From assembly GCA_945876155.1 (NCBI GenBank), contig CAMCMW010000035.1, positions 1 through 9,836 on the forward strand: DNA of 9,836 nucleotides, given 5' to 3'. Source of the stretch: an uncultured Ruminococcus sp. (GTDB taxonomy: Bacteria > Bacillota > Clostridia > Oscillospirales > Ruminococcaceae). Positions 1 to 6,759 of the stretch are shown in pieces (the stretch's first letter is position 1; each line of letters starts with the position of its first letter). The notes beneath the pieces are model-generated. The model saw nothing but the letters and a program-made list of their open reading frames with translations, was not told the DNA's origin and did no database searches. The translations under genes and the position numbers were made by a program.

Positions 1-468
1 AACTACCTGGTCAACACAATACCAGCATTTTGAAAATCCCATAATATCATCATCTGTTTCTGCTTTATTATAATCAGGAAAATATAAAAACATCATTGTA
101 CGGTAGTATATTATATCATCAATATCACTTGATACAGGACTTGTCATTTCATAATTTACAGTATTCCCCAGAAGTTCTGTTATCTTCTCTTCCGTCACAT
201 CAGCCTCGTATCCGGTTCCTTCATCAGAAACATTCATATATAAGGTTCCTGAAATACCATCATACATTTCTGTATCTTTTTTCAGTTTCTCAAAATAAGC
301 CTCCGCTTTTTCAAGTGCTAAAAATTCCTCGTCGCTCATTGCAAAAAGTTCTTCAAGAGTATAAACTTCGTTTTCCGATTCCTCTGCAACTGCGGAAAAT
401 ACTCCGCTTATCACGCTTATACTCATGATTGCTGAAATAATTACGGATAAAATCTTATTTTTCTTCAT
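1..468 (-). CDS. Secreted protein, paralogue of the neighbouring dockerin protein (partial, C-terminus outside window)
   Basis: The frame stays open from ATG at 468 to the left edge, giving 156 residues without a stop. It begins with a typical signal peptide: a KKNK basic start, a hydrophobic stretch to about residue 24, and likely cleavage after AVA at residues 26-28. A motif at residues 36-58 (YTLEELFAMSDEEF...) matches 18 of 23 residues of the same region in the gene at 690-1520. Both also share GIS-GT, a TELLG-like segment, FPDY and KCWYC (here K147-C151), in the same order. The start is supported by GGAGGGG about 7 bases upstream. The protein lacks the CSNC-containing linker that follows the signal peptide in its paralogue. 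Because the match continues to the edge, a C-terminal dockerin outside the window is plausible but not seen. I do not recognise the shared domain, so no function is assigned beyond export. Confidence 0.85.
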   Translation of the reverse strand, partial: MKKNKILSVIISAIMSISVISGVFSAVAEESENEVYTLEELFAMSDEEFLALEKAEAYFEKLKKDTEMYDGISGTLYMNVSDEGTGYEADVTEEKITELLGNTVNYEMTSPVSSDIDDIIYYRTMMFLYFPDYNKAETDDDIMGFSKCWYCVDQVV

Positions 469-518
469 GGTCAATCCCCTCCGTGTCTGTATTTTTATGC
501 GGCATAGCTTATAAGTTT

Positions 519-547
519 ATTATATAACTTGCGGAATAAAACATCAA
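519..547 (-). promoter_or_regulatory. Sigma-A type promoter for the gene at 1-468
   Basis: Reading the minus strand, TTGATG (547-542) and a perfect TATAAT (524-519) are separated by exactly 17 bases. Transcription would start near 512, giving a leader of roughly 44 bases that contains the GGAGGGG ribosome binding site before ATG 468. Confidence 0.75.
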
Positions 548-608
548 TAGTCATAATACACAAACTTCCAAATATAAACATATGCAAATCAGCCAACAAA
601 TCCGGCAT

Positions 609-643
609 AAAAAAATCTCCCGCACAGTCTCAGCTGCACGGGA
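609..643 (-). terminator. Intrinsic terminator downstream of the dockerin gene
   Basis: On the minus strand, bases 643-634 pair with 627-618 in a 10-bp stem with two G-T wobbles, closing a six-base CTGAGA loop (633-628). After two unpaired bases comes a run of seven T (615-609). It lies about 45 bases past the TAA of the dockerin gene and upstream of the promoter for the next minus-strand gene, so it should separate the two transcripts. Confidence 0.85.
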
Positions 644-689
644 ATATGTTTTGTCACATAACAATCGTTCGGGGGATCAGTCGCACGAA

Positions 690-1520
690 TTATGTGTTCG
701 GGGTATTCATGTTATTGATAAGTCGTCTTGAAAGTATTATAAGGTCAAATACATTTACACTGCCGTCACTGTTTACGTCGGCAATATAAAGCTGCGCATC
801 AGTCAGCTTATACTTTTTGATAAGACCTTTTGCAAGCCATATACCGTCATAGAGGTTAACTGATTTGTCAAAGTTTACGTCGCCTGAAAGCACCTGTTCA
901 TCGCCTGGTGCTGGTGACAAATCAGTACCAAAATGATAATAGTTAATATCAATGACCTGATTCACACAATACCAGCACTTCGTAAATTCAATTATTTCTT
1001 TGTGTGTAATATTGTTTGTCTGAGAATAAAGGTCATAATCCGGGAAATCTACCCAGAAAATATTTCCGTAATACAAGAGATTATCCATCAGATAATCTGT
1101 ATCAAGAGAAATCGGACTGTCAATTTCATATTTTACAGTATCACCCAGTAATTCCTCTATTTCCATTTCAGTCACATTTGCAGTGTATTTAACATTTTCG
1201 TCCTCTTCATATAACCATGTCCAGACCGTACCGGATATACCGCCGTATTCTTTACATTCAGAAACCTGTACAAAATATTCGGAATCTGCTTTCACTTCAT
1301 CATAATAAGCTTTTGCATTTTCAAGAGCGAAAAATTCCTCGTCACTCATTTCAAAAAGCTGTTCCAAAGTGTAGAAGTCCGGTAAATCGCCCATTCCGTG
1401 TACCTCGTCAGACGGCGGGTTGCAGTTTGAACACGCACTTGCAGTACTGAATGCGCCAAGCATCATGCAAATGCTCATTGCCGTTGCCGTTACGATTGAT
1501 AAGAGTTTTGTTTTTTTCAT
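690..1520 (-). CDS. Secreted dockerin type I protein with a novel KCWYC-motif domain
   Basis: This 276-residue protein has a signal peptide with likely cleavage at SASA-like A29|C30, leaving a mature N-terminus with a CSNC (CxxC) pair. Next comes a YTLEQLF...SDEEF motif (about 50-63), an unrecognised middle domain of about 120 residues, a KCWYC motif (181-185), a short Pro-containing linker (APGDEQ) and a C-terminal dockerin (about 212-268). The dockerin has two calcium-loop repeats, DVNFDKSVNLYD from D214 and DVNSDGSVNVFD from D248, each followed by an LAKGLI/LSRRLI-type helix. Dockerins attach proteins to cohesins of a cellulosome scaffoldin, so the protein is probably exported and scaffold-bound. 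No glycoside hydrolase signature is visible, so its activity is unknown. An upstream ATG at 1529 is in frame, but GAAAGG (1536-1531) sits directly against it and 10 bases before ATG 1520, so 1520 is preferred. Confidence 0.9.
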   Translation of the reverse strand: MKKTKLLSIVTATAMSICMMLGAFSTASACSNCNPPSDEVHGMGDLPDFYTLEQLFEMSDEEFFALENAKAYYDEVKADSEYFVQVSECKEYGGISGTVWTWLYEEDENVKYTANVTEMEIEELLGDTVKYEIDSPISLDTDYLMDNLLYYGNIFWVDFPDYDLYSQTNNITHKEIIEFTKCWYCVNQVIDINYYHFGTDLSPAPGDEQVLSGDVNFDKSVNLYDGIWLAKGLIKKYKLTDAQLYIADVNSDGSVNVFDLIILSRRLINNMNTPNT

Positions 1521-1530
1521 AGAAATCATT

Positions 1531-1536
1531 CCTTTC
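1531..1536 (-). promoter_or_regulatory. Ribosome binding site choosing start 1520 for the dockerin gene
   Basis: The minus strand reads GAAAGG, followed by 10 bases and ATG at 1520. The alternative ATG at 1529 is only one base away, too close for initiation, so the start three codons downstream is preferred. Confidence 0.65.
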
Positions 1537-1594
1537 TTTAATCAGACGATATGTGAATTAAACGTGTTAAAGCTGTCGACCGCTTTTATAAATG

Positions 1595-1622
1595 ATGATA
1601 CCGCAAAGCCGTATTTTGTCCA
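1595..1622 (-). promoter_or_regulatory. Candidate promoter for the dockerin gene
   Basis: On the minus strand, TGGACA (1622-1617) is followed after 16 bases by TATCAT (1600-1595). It would give a leader of about 70 bases before ATG 1520. The hexamers are imperfect, and a TATAAA just downstream has no good partner, so the assignment is tentative. Confidence 0.35.
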
Positions 1623-1741
1623 CGCTTTTTGAAATGTTCTGCTTTTTGCACAAATTGGCGCATGATTTTCAGTCACAATTCAACAAAAAATATAACGTAT
1701 TTTCCGTGTGAAAAAAATCTGTTAAATATTCCTCATAATCA

Positions 1742-1770
1742 TTGCAATTCAGAAAGAAATATGATAAAAT
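1742..1770 (+). promoter_or_regulatory. Extended -10 promoter of the polyamine operon
   Basis: TTGCAA (1742-1747) and TAAAAT (1765-1770) are separated by 17 bases, and TGA (1762-1764) directly precedes the -10 box as an extended TGn element. Transcription would start near 1777, leaving a leader of only about 25 bases. That is too short for a riboswitch, so regulation by initiation is more likely than by a leader RNA. This is the only convincing promoter seen for the plus-strand run. Upstream to 1623 the DNA is AT-rich, with no other structure that I can support. Confidence 0.75.
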
Positions 1771-1790
1771 AAATCTGAATACATTTATCT

Positions 1791-1796
1791 GAAAGG
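1791..1796 (+). promoter_or_regulatory. Ribosome binding site choosing ATG 1802 for speD
   Basis: GAAAGG lies 5 bases before ATG 1802 but only 2 bases before the in-frame GTG at 1799. The ATG is therefore the likelier start, although the two differ by a single residue. Confidence 0.6.
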
Positions 1797-1801
1797 CCGT
1801 G

Positions 1802-2608
1802 ATGTTAGGGTTGGAAAAAAAGCTGGCTTTATATGGCTTCAACAATCTTACTAAAACTTTAAGCTTTAATATATATGATGTCTGCTACGCAAAAACCAAG
1901 CGTGAGCAGGAGGACTATATCCGATATATCGACGAACAGTACAACTCGGAGAGGCTGACCAAAATTCTCTGCGACGTTACCAAAATGATTGGTGCGACTA
2001 TCCTCAATATCTCCAAACAGGACTACGACCCACAGGGTGCGTCGGTAAATATCCTTATTGCAGAGGGACACGTTGCTCCGGAGAATTTTGACAAGTCCTG
2101 CAACGGCGGTATTATGCCCCAGAGCGAAACTGTTCATGCCCATCTCGACAAGAGCCATGTAACGGTTCACACTTTTCCGGAGTCACACCCGGAAAACGAA
2201 GTCTGCACATTCAGAGTGGATATCGACGTTTCCACCTGCGGAGAAATTTCTCCTCTTAATACCCTCGATTACCTCATAAGCAGTTTCGATTCCGATATTA
2301 TTACTATCGACTACAGAGTAAGAGGTTTTACCCGTGATATGTGCGGAAAGAAGTACTTCATCGACCACGACATAACCTCTATTCAGGACTATATCGACGA
2401 GAGAACACTGACTAAGTATGACGCAATTGACGTTAACGTTTATCAGTCCAATATCTTCCACACAAAAATGCTTATCAAGGAAATCCAGCTCCAGAATTAC
2501 CTTTTCAATACCGATGTCTACGAGCTGCACCCAAAGGAAAGACTTGATATTACTAACAGTATCCGCCGTGAAATGATTGAGATTTTCAGCGGAATGAATA
2601 TATACTGA
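1802..2608 (+). CDS. speD: S-adenosylmethionine decarboxylase proenzyme, E. coli type
   Basis: SpeD decarboxylates S-adenosylmethionine to the aminopropyl donor used by SpeE; it is a cytosolic, pyruvoyl-dependent enzyme made by self-cleavage. The 268-residue product is close to the roughly 264 residues of E. coli SpeD and about twice the size of the short Bacillus-type enzyme. The cleavage region reads HLDKSH, with the prospective pyruvoyl serine at S118, followed by VHTFPESHP. The catalytic cysteine of [11 protein letters not shown] (C146) lies 28 residues after the serine, the same distance as S112 to C140 in E. coli. It is first in the operon and 14 bases before the decarboxylase gene. Some SpeD homologues elsewhere have become arginine or ornithine decarboxylases, but the neighbouring speE and conserved processing site favour AdoMet decarboxylase. 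Confidence 0.93.
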   Translation: MLGLEKKLALYGFNNLTKTLSFNIYDVCYAKTKREQEDYIRYIDEQYNSERLTKILCDVTKMIGATILNISKQDYDPQGASVNILIAEGHVAPENFDKSCNGGIMPQSETVHAHLDKSHVTVHTFPESHPENEVCTFRVDIDVSTCGEISPLNTLDYLISSFDSDIITIDYRVRGFTRDMCGKKYFIDHDITSIQDYIDERTLTKYDAIDVNVYQSNIFHTKMLIKEIQLQNYLFNTDVYELHPKERLDITNSIRREMIEIFSGMNIY

Positions 2609-2622
2609 CAGGAGGCTTTGAT

Positions 2623-4068
2623 ATGATTTTTACTCAGAGTAAAGCCCCTGTTTTAGAGGCAATGGAACAGCACCTGCAAAACAGAGTTGTTCCCTTTGAC
2701 GTTCCGGGTCACAAGGGCGGACGTGGTACTAAGGAACTGACCGATTTTCTCGGAAAGTCCTGTCTTAAAGCTGACGTTAATTCCATGAAACCCCTTGACA
2801 ATCTCTGTCACCCTGTTTCCGTTATAAAGGACGCTCAGGACCTTGCGGCAGAGGCGTTTGGTGCTGAAAACGCTTTCTTTATCGTAAACGGTACCACCGG
2901 TTCAGTCCAGGCTATGATTATGGCTGCCTGCAAGGCTGGTGAAAAAATAATTATGCCCAGAAACGTCCACAGGAGCGCTATAAATGCTCTTGTTGTAAAT
3001 GGTGCAGTACCCGTTTATGTGAATCCGGGGACCAACAAAAAACTGGGTATTCCTCTTGGAATGTCTGTCGAAAACGTGAAAAAGGCTATTGAGGAAAATC
3101 CCGATGCAAAAGCTGTACTCATAAACAATCCCACATACTACGGCGTTTGCTCCGATTTGCGTGGGATAGTAAAGCTTGCCCATGAACACGGTATGCTTGC
3201 CCTCGTTGACGAGGCACACGGCACTCACTTCTATTTCGGTGAGGATATGCCTGTTCCGGGTATGGCGGCTGGTGCGGACATGGCGGCGGTAAGTATGCAC
3301 AAGACCGGCGGTTCGCTGACTCAGAGTTCACTGCTCCTTTGCGGAAAAAGCATGAACGCCGGATACGTCAGACAGATAATAAACCTTACCCAGACTACAA
3401 GCGGTTCTTATCTGCTTATATCCTCCCTTGATATTGCAAGAAAAAACCTTGCTTTGAACGGCAGGGAGATTTTCAGAAAGACTGTCCAGTATGCTGAATA
3501 CGCAAGGGAAGAAATCAACAAGCTGGGCGGCTACTACGCCTTTGGCAAAGAACTTTGCGACGGTGAGTCCTTCTACGACTTCGACCCTACAAAGCTTTCC
3601 ATTCACACAAGAGATATCGGTCTTGCGGGAATTGAGGTTTACGATATTCTCCGTGACGAATACAATATACAGATAGAATTTGGTGACATAGGAAACGTTC
3701 TTGCTATTATTTCCGCCGGTGACAGAGCCCTTGAAATTGAAAGGCTTATTTCTGCATTTTCGGAAATAAAACGTCTTTACTCAAAGGACAAGGCTGGAAT
3801 GTTTGACCATGAATATATAGACCCACAGGTTATTATGCCGCCGCAATCGGCTTTTTACGGAGAGAAAAAGTCCGTTCCGATAACCGAAAGCAGCGGATAT
3901 ATCTGCGGTGAATTTGTAATGTGCTATCCCCCGGGTATTCCTATTCTTGCGCCTGGTGAAAAAATCACCGACGACATTATAAGCTACATTCTTTATGCTA
4001 AGGAAAAAGGATGTATGATGACGGGTACGCAGGACATTAACATTGAATACATCAATGTTGTGATTTAG
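2623..4068 (+). CDS. speA: PLP-dependent Orn/Lys/Arg decarboxylase, probably arginine decarboxylase
   Basis: The enzyme belongs to the Orn/Lys/Arg decarboxylase family (fold type I PLP enzymes) in the short Gram-positive form. Its 481 residues are close to Bacillus subtilis SpeA (about 490) and much shorter than the enterobacterial inducible enzymes. Visible signatures are FDVPGHKGG (25-33), NGTTGS (89-94), NVHRSA with the ring-stacking histidine H116, VDEAHG with D196 binding the pyridine nitrogen, and SMHKTGGSLTQSS with the PLP lysine K227. The C-terminal YPPGIPILAPGE segment is typical of the family. Start ATG 2623 follows GGAGG by 7 bases. Family motifs do not settle arginine against lysine or ornithine. 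Arginine is inferred because an agmatinase gene lies two genes downstream; the product agmatine would be its substrate. Confidence 0.9.
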   Translation: MIFTQSKAPVLEAMEQHLQNRVVPFDVPGHKGGRGTKELTDFLGKSCLKADVNSMKPLDNLCHPVSVIKDAQDLAAEAFGAENAFFIVNGTTGSVQAMIMAACKAGEKIIMPRNVHRSAINALVVNGAVPVYVNPGTNKKLGIPLGMSVENVKKAIEENPDAKAVLINNPTYYGVCSDLRGIVKLAHEHGMLALVDEAHGTHFYFGEDMPVPGMAAGADMAAVSMHKTGGSLTQSSLLLCGKSMNAGYVRQIINLTQTTSGSYLLISSLDIARKNLALNGREIFRKTVQYAEYAREEINKLGGYYAFGKELCDGESFYDFDPTKLSIHTRDIGLAGIEVYDILRDEYNIQIEFGDIGNVLAIISAGDRALEIERLISAFSEIKRLYSKDKAGMFDHEYIDPQVIMPPQSAFYGEKKSVPITESSGYICGEFVMCYPPGIPILAPGEKITDDIISYILYAKEKGCMMTGTQDINIEYINVVI

Positions 4069-4077
4069 GAGGATAGC

Positions 4078-4938
4078 ATGGAACTTTGGTATACTGAAAA
4101 CCATACCGACAATGTAAAATTTTCGATAAGAGTTGACAAGCATCTGAGAAGTGCTGAAAGCGAATATCAGCGTATAGATGTTTTTGAATCGGAGGAGTTC
4201 GGGAGAATACTCACCCTCGACGGCTATCTTATGGTGACCGAAAAGGACGAGTACATCTATCACGAAATGATAACCCATATACCTATGGCGGTAAATCCGG
4301 ACATTAAAAATGTACTGGTAATAGGTGCCGGAGACGGCGGTACAGTAAGGGAACTTACACGCTACAACCACGTTGAAAACATCGACATGGTGGAAATTGA
4401 CGAAATGGTGGTGGAGATTTGCAGGGAGTATCTGCCACAGACTGCCTCAAGGCTTTCTGACCCGAGAGTACACATTTTCTATCAGGACGGACTGCGTTTT
4501 GTAAGAGGCAAGGAAAACGAGTACGACCTGATTATAGTTGATTCCACTGACCCTTTCGGCGTAGGCGAAGGACTTTTCACCAAGGAGTTTTACGGCAACT
4601 GCTACAAAGCGCTCAAAGAAGACGGCATACTGGTAAATCAGCATGAAAGCACCTTTTACACCTCCTACGCCAATTCAATGAAACGTGCCCACAGCAGAAT
4701 CAAGTCCCCATTCCCTCTAGCGCTGTTCTATCAGGCACACTTTCCGACTTATCCCTCCGGACACTGTCTTTTCGGCTTTGCGTCAAAGAAGTTCGACCCG
4801 AGAGCCGATTTAAAAGCCGACTGGTGGAACTCACTGGGTATAAAAACCAGATACTACAATACTATACTTCACACAGGCTGTTTTGCAATACCAAACAATG
4901 TAAGAGATCAGCTGCGTGAATCGGGAGAACACAAATGA
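4078..4938 (+). CDS. speE: Spermidine synthase (polyamine aminopropyltransferase)
   Basis: SpeE transfers the aminopropyl group of decarboxylated AdoMet, made by SpeD, to a diamine, normally putrescine, giving spermidine and methylthioadenosine. The 286-residue length is usual. The N-terminal beta domain includes RILTLDGYLMVTEKDEYIYHEM (split here as RILTLDGY and EKDEYIYHEM). The Rossmann-like methyltransferase fold shows VIGAGDGG (81-88), the VEID acidic loop (105-108), YQDG (135-138) and IVDSTDP, with the probable catalytic aspartate D155. The AGGAGG ribosome binding site (4067-4072) overlaps the stop of the upstream gene, and the 3' end overlaps speB by four bases (ATGA), so the genes are translationally coupled. 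The acceptor amine cannot be fixed from sequence: putrescine is the default, while agmatine or a longer amine is possible. Confidence 0.93.
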   Translation: MELWYTENHTDNVKFSIRVDKHLRSAESEYQRIDVFESEEFGRILTLDGYLMVTEKDEYIYHEMITHIPMAVNPDIKNVLVIGAGDGGTVRELTRYNHVENIDMVEIDEMVVEICREYLPQTASRLSDPRVHIFYQDGLRFVRGKENEYDLIIVDSTDPFGVGEGLFTKEFYGNCYKALKEDGILVNQHESTFYTSYANSMKRAHSRIKSPFPLALFYQAHFPTYPSGHCLFGFASKKFDPRADLKADWWNSLGIKTRYYNTILHTGCFAIPNNVRDQLRESGEHK

Positions 4939-5792
4939 ACCATAACATGAACATACACACTTTTATCGGCTGCGAAAGCGAATACAAGGACAGCAGAATC
5001 ATTATTTTCGGCGCCCCCTTTGACAGCACCACCTCATACCGCCCCGGCACACGCTTTGCAAGTGCGGCTATGAGGAACGAGAGCTTCGGTATTGAAACTT
5101 ACAGTCCACGACAGGACAAGGATCTGCTTGACACGAAAATTTACGACGGCGGTGACTTAGAGCTATGCTTTGGCAGTCCGGAGCTTGCCCTTTATGATAT
5201 TGAGTGCATGGAGAGAGATGCGCTTGATGACGGCAAACTGCCGATTATGATTGGCGGTGAGCATCTTGTAACACTGGGAGCAGTCAGGGCGGCAGTAAAG
5301 AAGTACCCGGATTTGCACATAGTCCACTTTGACGCTCACGCCGACCTGCGTGACGATTATCTCGGTCAAAAGCTTTCCCACGCCTGCGTTATGAGAAGAT
5401 GCCATGAACTTGTGGGGGACGGGAAGATATTCCAGTTCGGCATAAGAAGCGGTGACAGAGAGGAATTCAGATGGGGCAGAAAGCACGTTGAAACCAGTAA
5501 ATTTGGTTTTGAAGGTATTAAAACCCTCAAAGAAAAAATCGGTGACAAGCCTGTTTATTTTACTCTTGACCTTGATGTTTTAGACCCGTCCTGTTTCTGC
5601 GGTACGGGTACTCCGGAGGCAGGGGGTGTCAGCTACAATCAGCTTATTATGGCAATCGAGGAGGTCGCAAAGCTGAACGTTGTGGCTCTTGACGTAAACG
5701 AACTTTCCCCTATGCTTGACCAGAGCGGTGCGTCAACTGCTCTTGCCTGCAAGCTTCTGAGAGAAATCATGCTTTATTTCTACAAGGAGTAA
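4935..5792 (+). CDS. speB: Agmatinase (ureohydrolase family)
   Basis: SpeB hydrolyses agmatine to putrescine and urea. The 285-residue protein has all the dimanganese-binding signatures of the arginase/agmatinase family: GGEHLVTLG with H110, FDAHADLRDDY with D133, H135 and D137, and LDLDVLDPS with D212 and D214, followed by GTGTPEAGG. The start at 4935 overlaps the speE stop in an ATGA and has GGGAG seven bases upstream; a second ATG at 4947 is possible but has no better site. Agmatinase is more likely than arginase, formiminoglutamase or guanidinobutyrase because of the SpeA-SpeD-SpeE neighbourhood. If SpeE used agmatine as acceptor, the same enzyme might instead act on N1-aminopropylagmatine, as in Thermus. 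Confidence 0.92.
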   Translation: MNHNMNIHTFIGCESEYKDSRIIIFGAPFDSTTSYRPGTRFASAAMRNESFGIETYSPRQDKDLLDTKIYDGGDLELCFGSPELALYDIECMERDALDDGKLPIMIGGEHLVTLGAVRAAVKKYPDLHIVHFDAHADLRDDYLGQKLSHACVMRRCHELVGDGKIFQFGIRSGDREEFRWGRKHVETSKFGFEGIKTLKEKIGDKPVYFTLDLDVLDPSCFCGTGTPEAGGVSYNQLIMAIEEVAKLNVVALDVNELSPMLDQSGASTALACKLLREIMLYFYKE

Positions 5793-5796
5793 TGCC

Positions 5797-6729
5797 ATGG
5801 GATTTTTCGATAAATTCAAAAAGAAAAAAGACGATTTAACAAGTGAGCTTGAAAGCTATAAAGCACAACAACCGCAGCCGCCGATAAGCGATGAGAAAAA
5901 CCAGAAACTGTGTGCCAACGAGGCGTTCCGGCTTGTCAAAAAGGAAACTGAAGTATCTTGCGTTACAATGGAACTTGCTGAAACAAAACCATCAATTTTC
6001 GATAGCAAGATTGGTGGTAACGGTTACATTCCCCATGACGGTGATTTTCCGGAGGACAGCAAAGGTAATCAGTTAAGACTTCTGGCGCAGATAAACTGTA
6101 CTGACGTTTCCCTTGAAGATTTTCCAAAACAGGGACTTTTGCAGTTCTGGATTTTAAACAATGATTTATTCGGGCTTAATTTTGATGACGGTGCAAAACA
6201 GGACACATTCAGAGTTATATATCATAAGGATATTGACAAAAGCGTTACTGAGGAAGAAATTCTGTCGAAGATAAAGGACAATGAATTCGAGGCAGATGAT
6301 GAAGGCTATATGCCTGTTGAGGGAGAATACGGTCTGACCTTTAAAGCAGACACCGATTATATGTCCGACAATGACTGCCATTTCGACAAGCTTTTCTGTA
6401 AAATGTACAACAGAGTAAATCCGCCCGAACCCATTGATTCACTGAACGACCTTGACTTTGATTTTGACGAACTGGAGTTTTATGAAGAAAGCATGGACAA
6501 GTCATTCAACCACAAAATCGGCGGATATCCGGGATTTACTCAATGGGATCCGAGAAACGAAAATGACGATAACTACAATTTTCTCCTGTTCCAGCTTGAC
6601 AGCGATTTCAATAACGGAAATTATGAAATACTGTGGGGCGATGCAGGTATCGGCAATTTCTTTATAAACCGTGAAAAGCTAAAACAGCTTGATTTCAGTG
6701 ATGTTTTATATAACTGGGACTGCGGCTGA
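5797..6729 (+). CDS. DUF1963 (YwqG-like) protein of unknown function
   Basis: The 310-residue product has the features of the DUF1963/YwqG family: SKIGGNGYIPHDGDFPED (70-87), the NQLRLLAQINC strand (91-101), GLLQFWI (113-119), DLFGLNFDD (123-131) and FRVIYH (138-143), with a second KIGGYPGFTQWDP motif at 240-252. The first 30 residues are lysine-rich and then Pro/Gln-rich, with no signal peptide, so it is probably cytosolic. AAGGAG (5784-5789) abuts the speB stop and the gap is 4 bases, so it is co-transcribed with the polyamine genes. The molecular function of the family is not known to me. Its two similar halves, each with an IGG motif, suggest an internal duplication. It separates the two polyamine submodules. 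Confidence 0.88.
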   Translation: MGFFDKFKKKKDDLTSELESYKAQQPQPPISDEKNQKLCANEAFRLVKKETEVSCVTMELAETKPSIFDSKIGGNGYIPHDGDFPEDSKGNQLRLLAQINCTDVSLEDFPKQGLLQFWILNNDLFGLNFDDGAKQDTFRVIYHKDIDKSVTEEEILSKIKDNEFEADDEGYMPVEGEYGLTFKADTDYMSDNDCHFDKLFCKMYNRVNPPEPIDSLNDLDFDFDELEFYEESMDKSFNHKIGGYPGFTQWDPRNENDDNYNFLLFQLDSDFNNGNYEILWGDAGIGNFFINREKLKQLDFSDVLYNWDCG

Positions 6730-6759
6730 TTATTTAAAAATTGAAAGGAACTGATAAAA

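Larger units (their letters stand above)
1..1380. repeat. Tandem gene duplication (diverged direct repeat, copies about 1-360 and 958-1380)
   Basis: The coding regions of the two minus-strand genes align along their length with indels. The best-preserved block is 311-349 against 1321-1359, with only about four mismatches over 39 bases. A second block, ACACAATACCAGCA, occurs at 14-27 and 964-977. The intergenic parts are not similar. This is an old tandem duplication of a secreted-protein gene, not a mobile element. Confidence 0.7.

Noticed and set aside
96..428. Plus-strand open frame of 110 codons at the left end
   Set aside because: It is antisense to the exported protein gene at 1-468, which has a signal peptide, promoter, ribosome binding site and a clear paralogue.
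1..1380. Mobile element or phage origin for the duplicated left-hand genes
   Set aside because: No transposase, inverted repeats, target-site duplication or integrase is visible. The similarity is confined to the coding regions and is diverged, as in an old gene duplication.
1420..1440. Lipobox in the dockerin protein signal peptide
   Set aside because: The sequence before the cysteine is TASA, without the usual Leu/Val/Ile at -3. Type I cleavage is more likely, and a dockerin already offers a means of attachment.
1799..1801. GTG as start of speD
   Set aside because: It is only 2 bases from the GAAAGG site, whereas the next codon, ATG 1802, has workable spacing.
1802..2608. SpeD as a repurposed pyruvoyl arginine or ornithine decarboxylase
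   Set aside because: The processing site and the S118 to C146 spacing match E. coli AdoMet decarboxylase, speE lies two genes downstream, and the operon already has a PLP amino acid decarboxylase. It is not excluded formally.
3781..4371. A 196-codon open frame on the minus strand across the speA/speE junction
   Set aside because: It is antisense to two genes with intact family motifs, has no ribosome binding site of note and its translation resembles no known protein; it is a shadow of codon usage.
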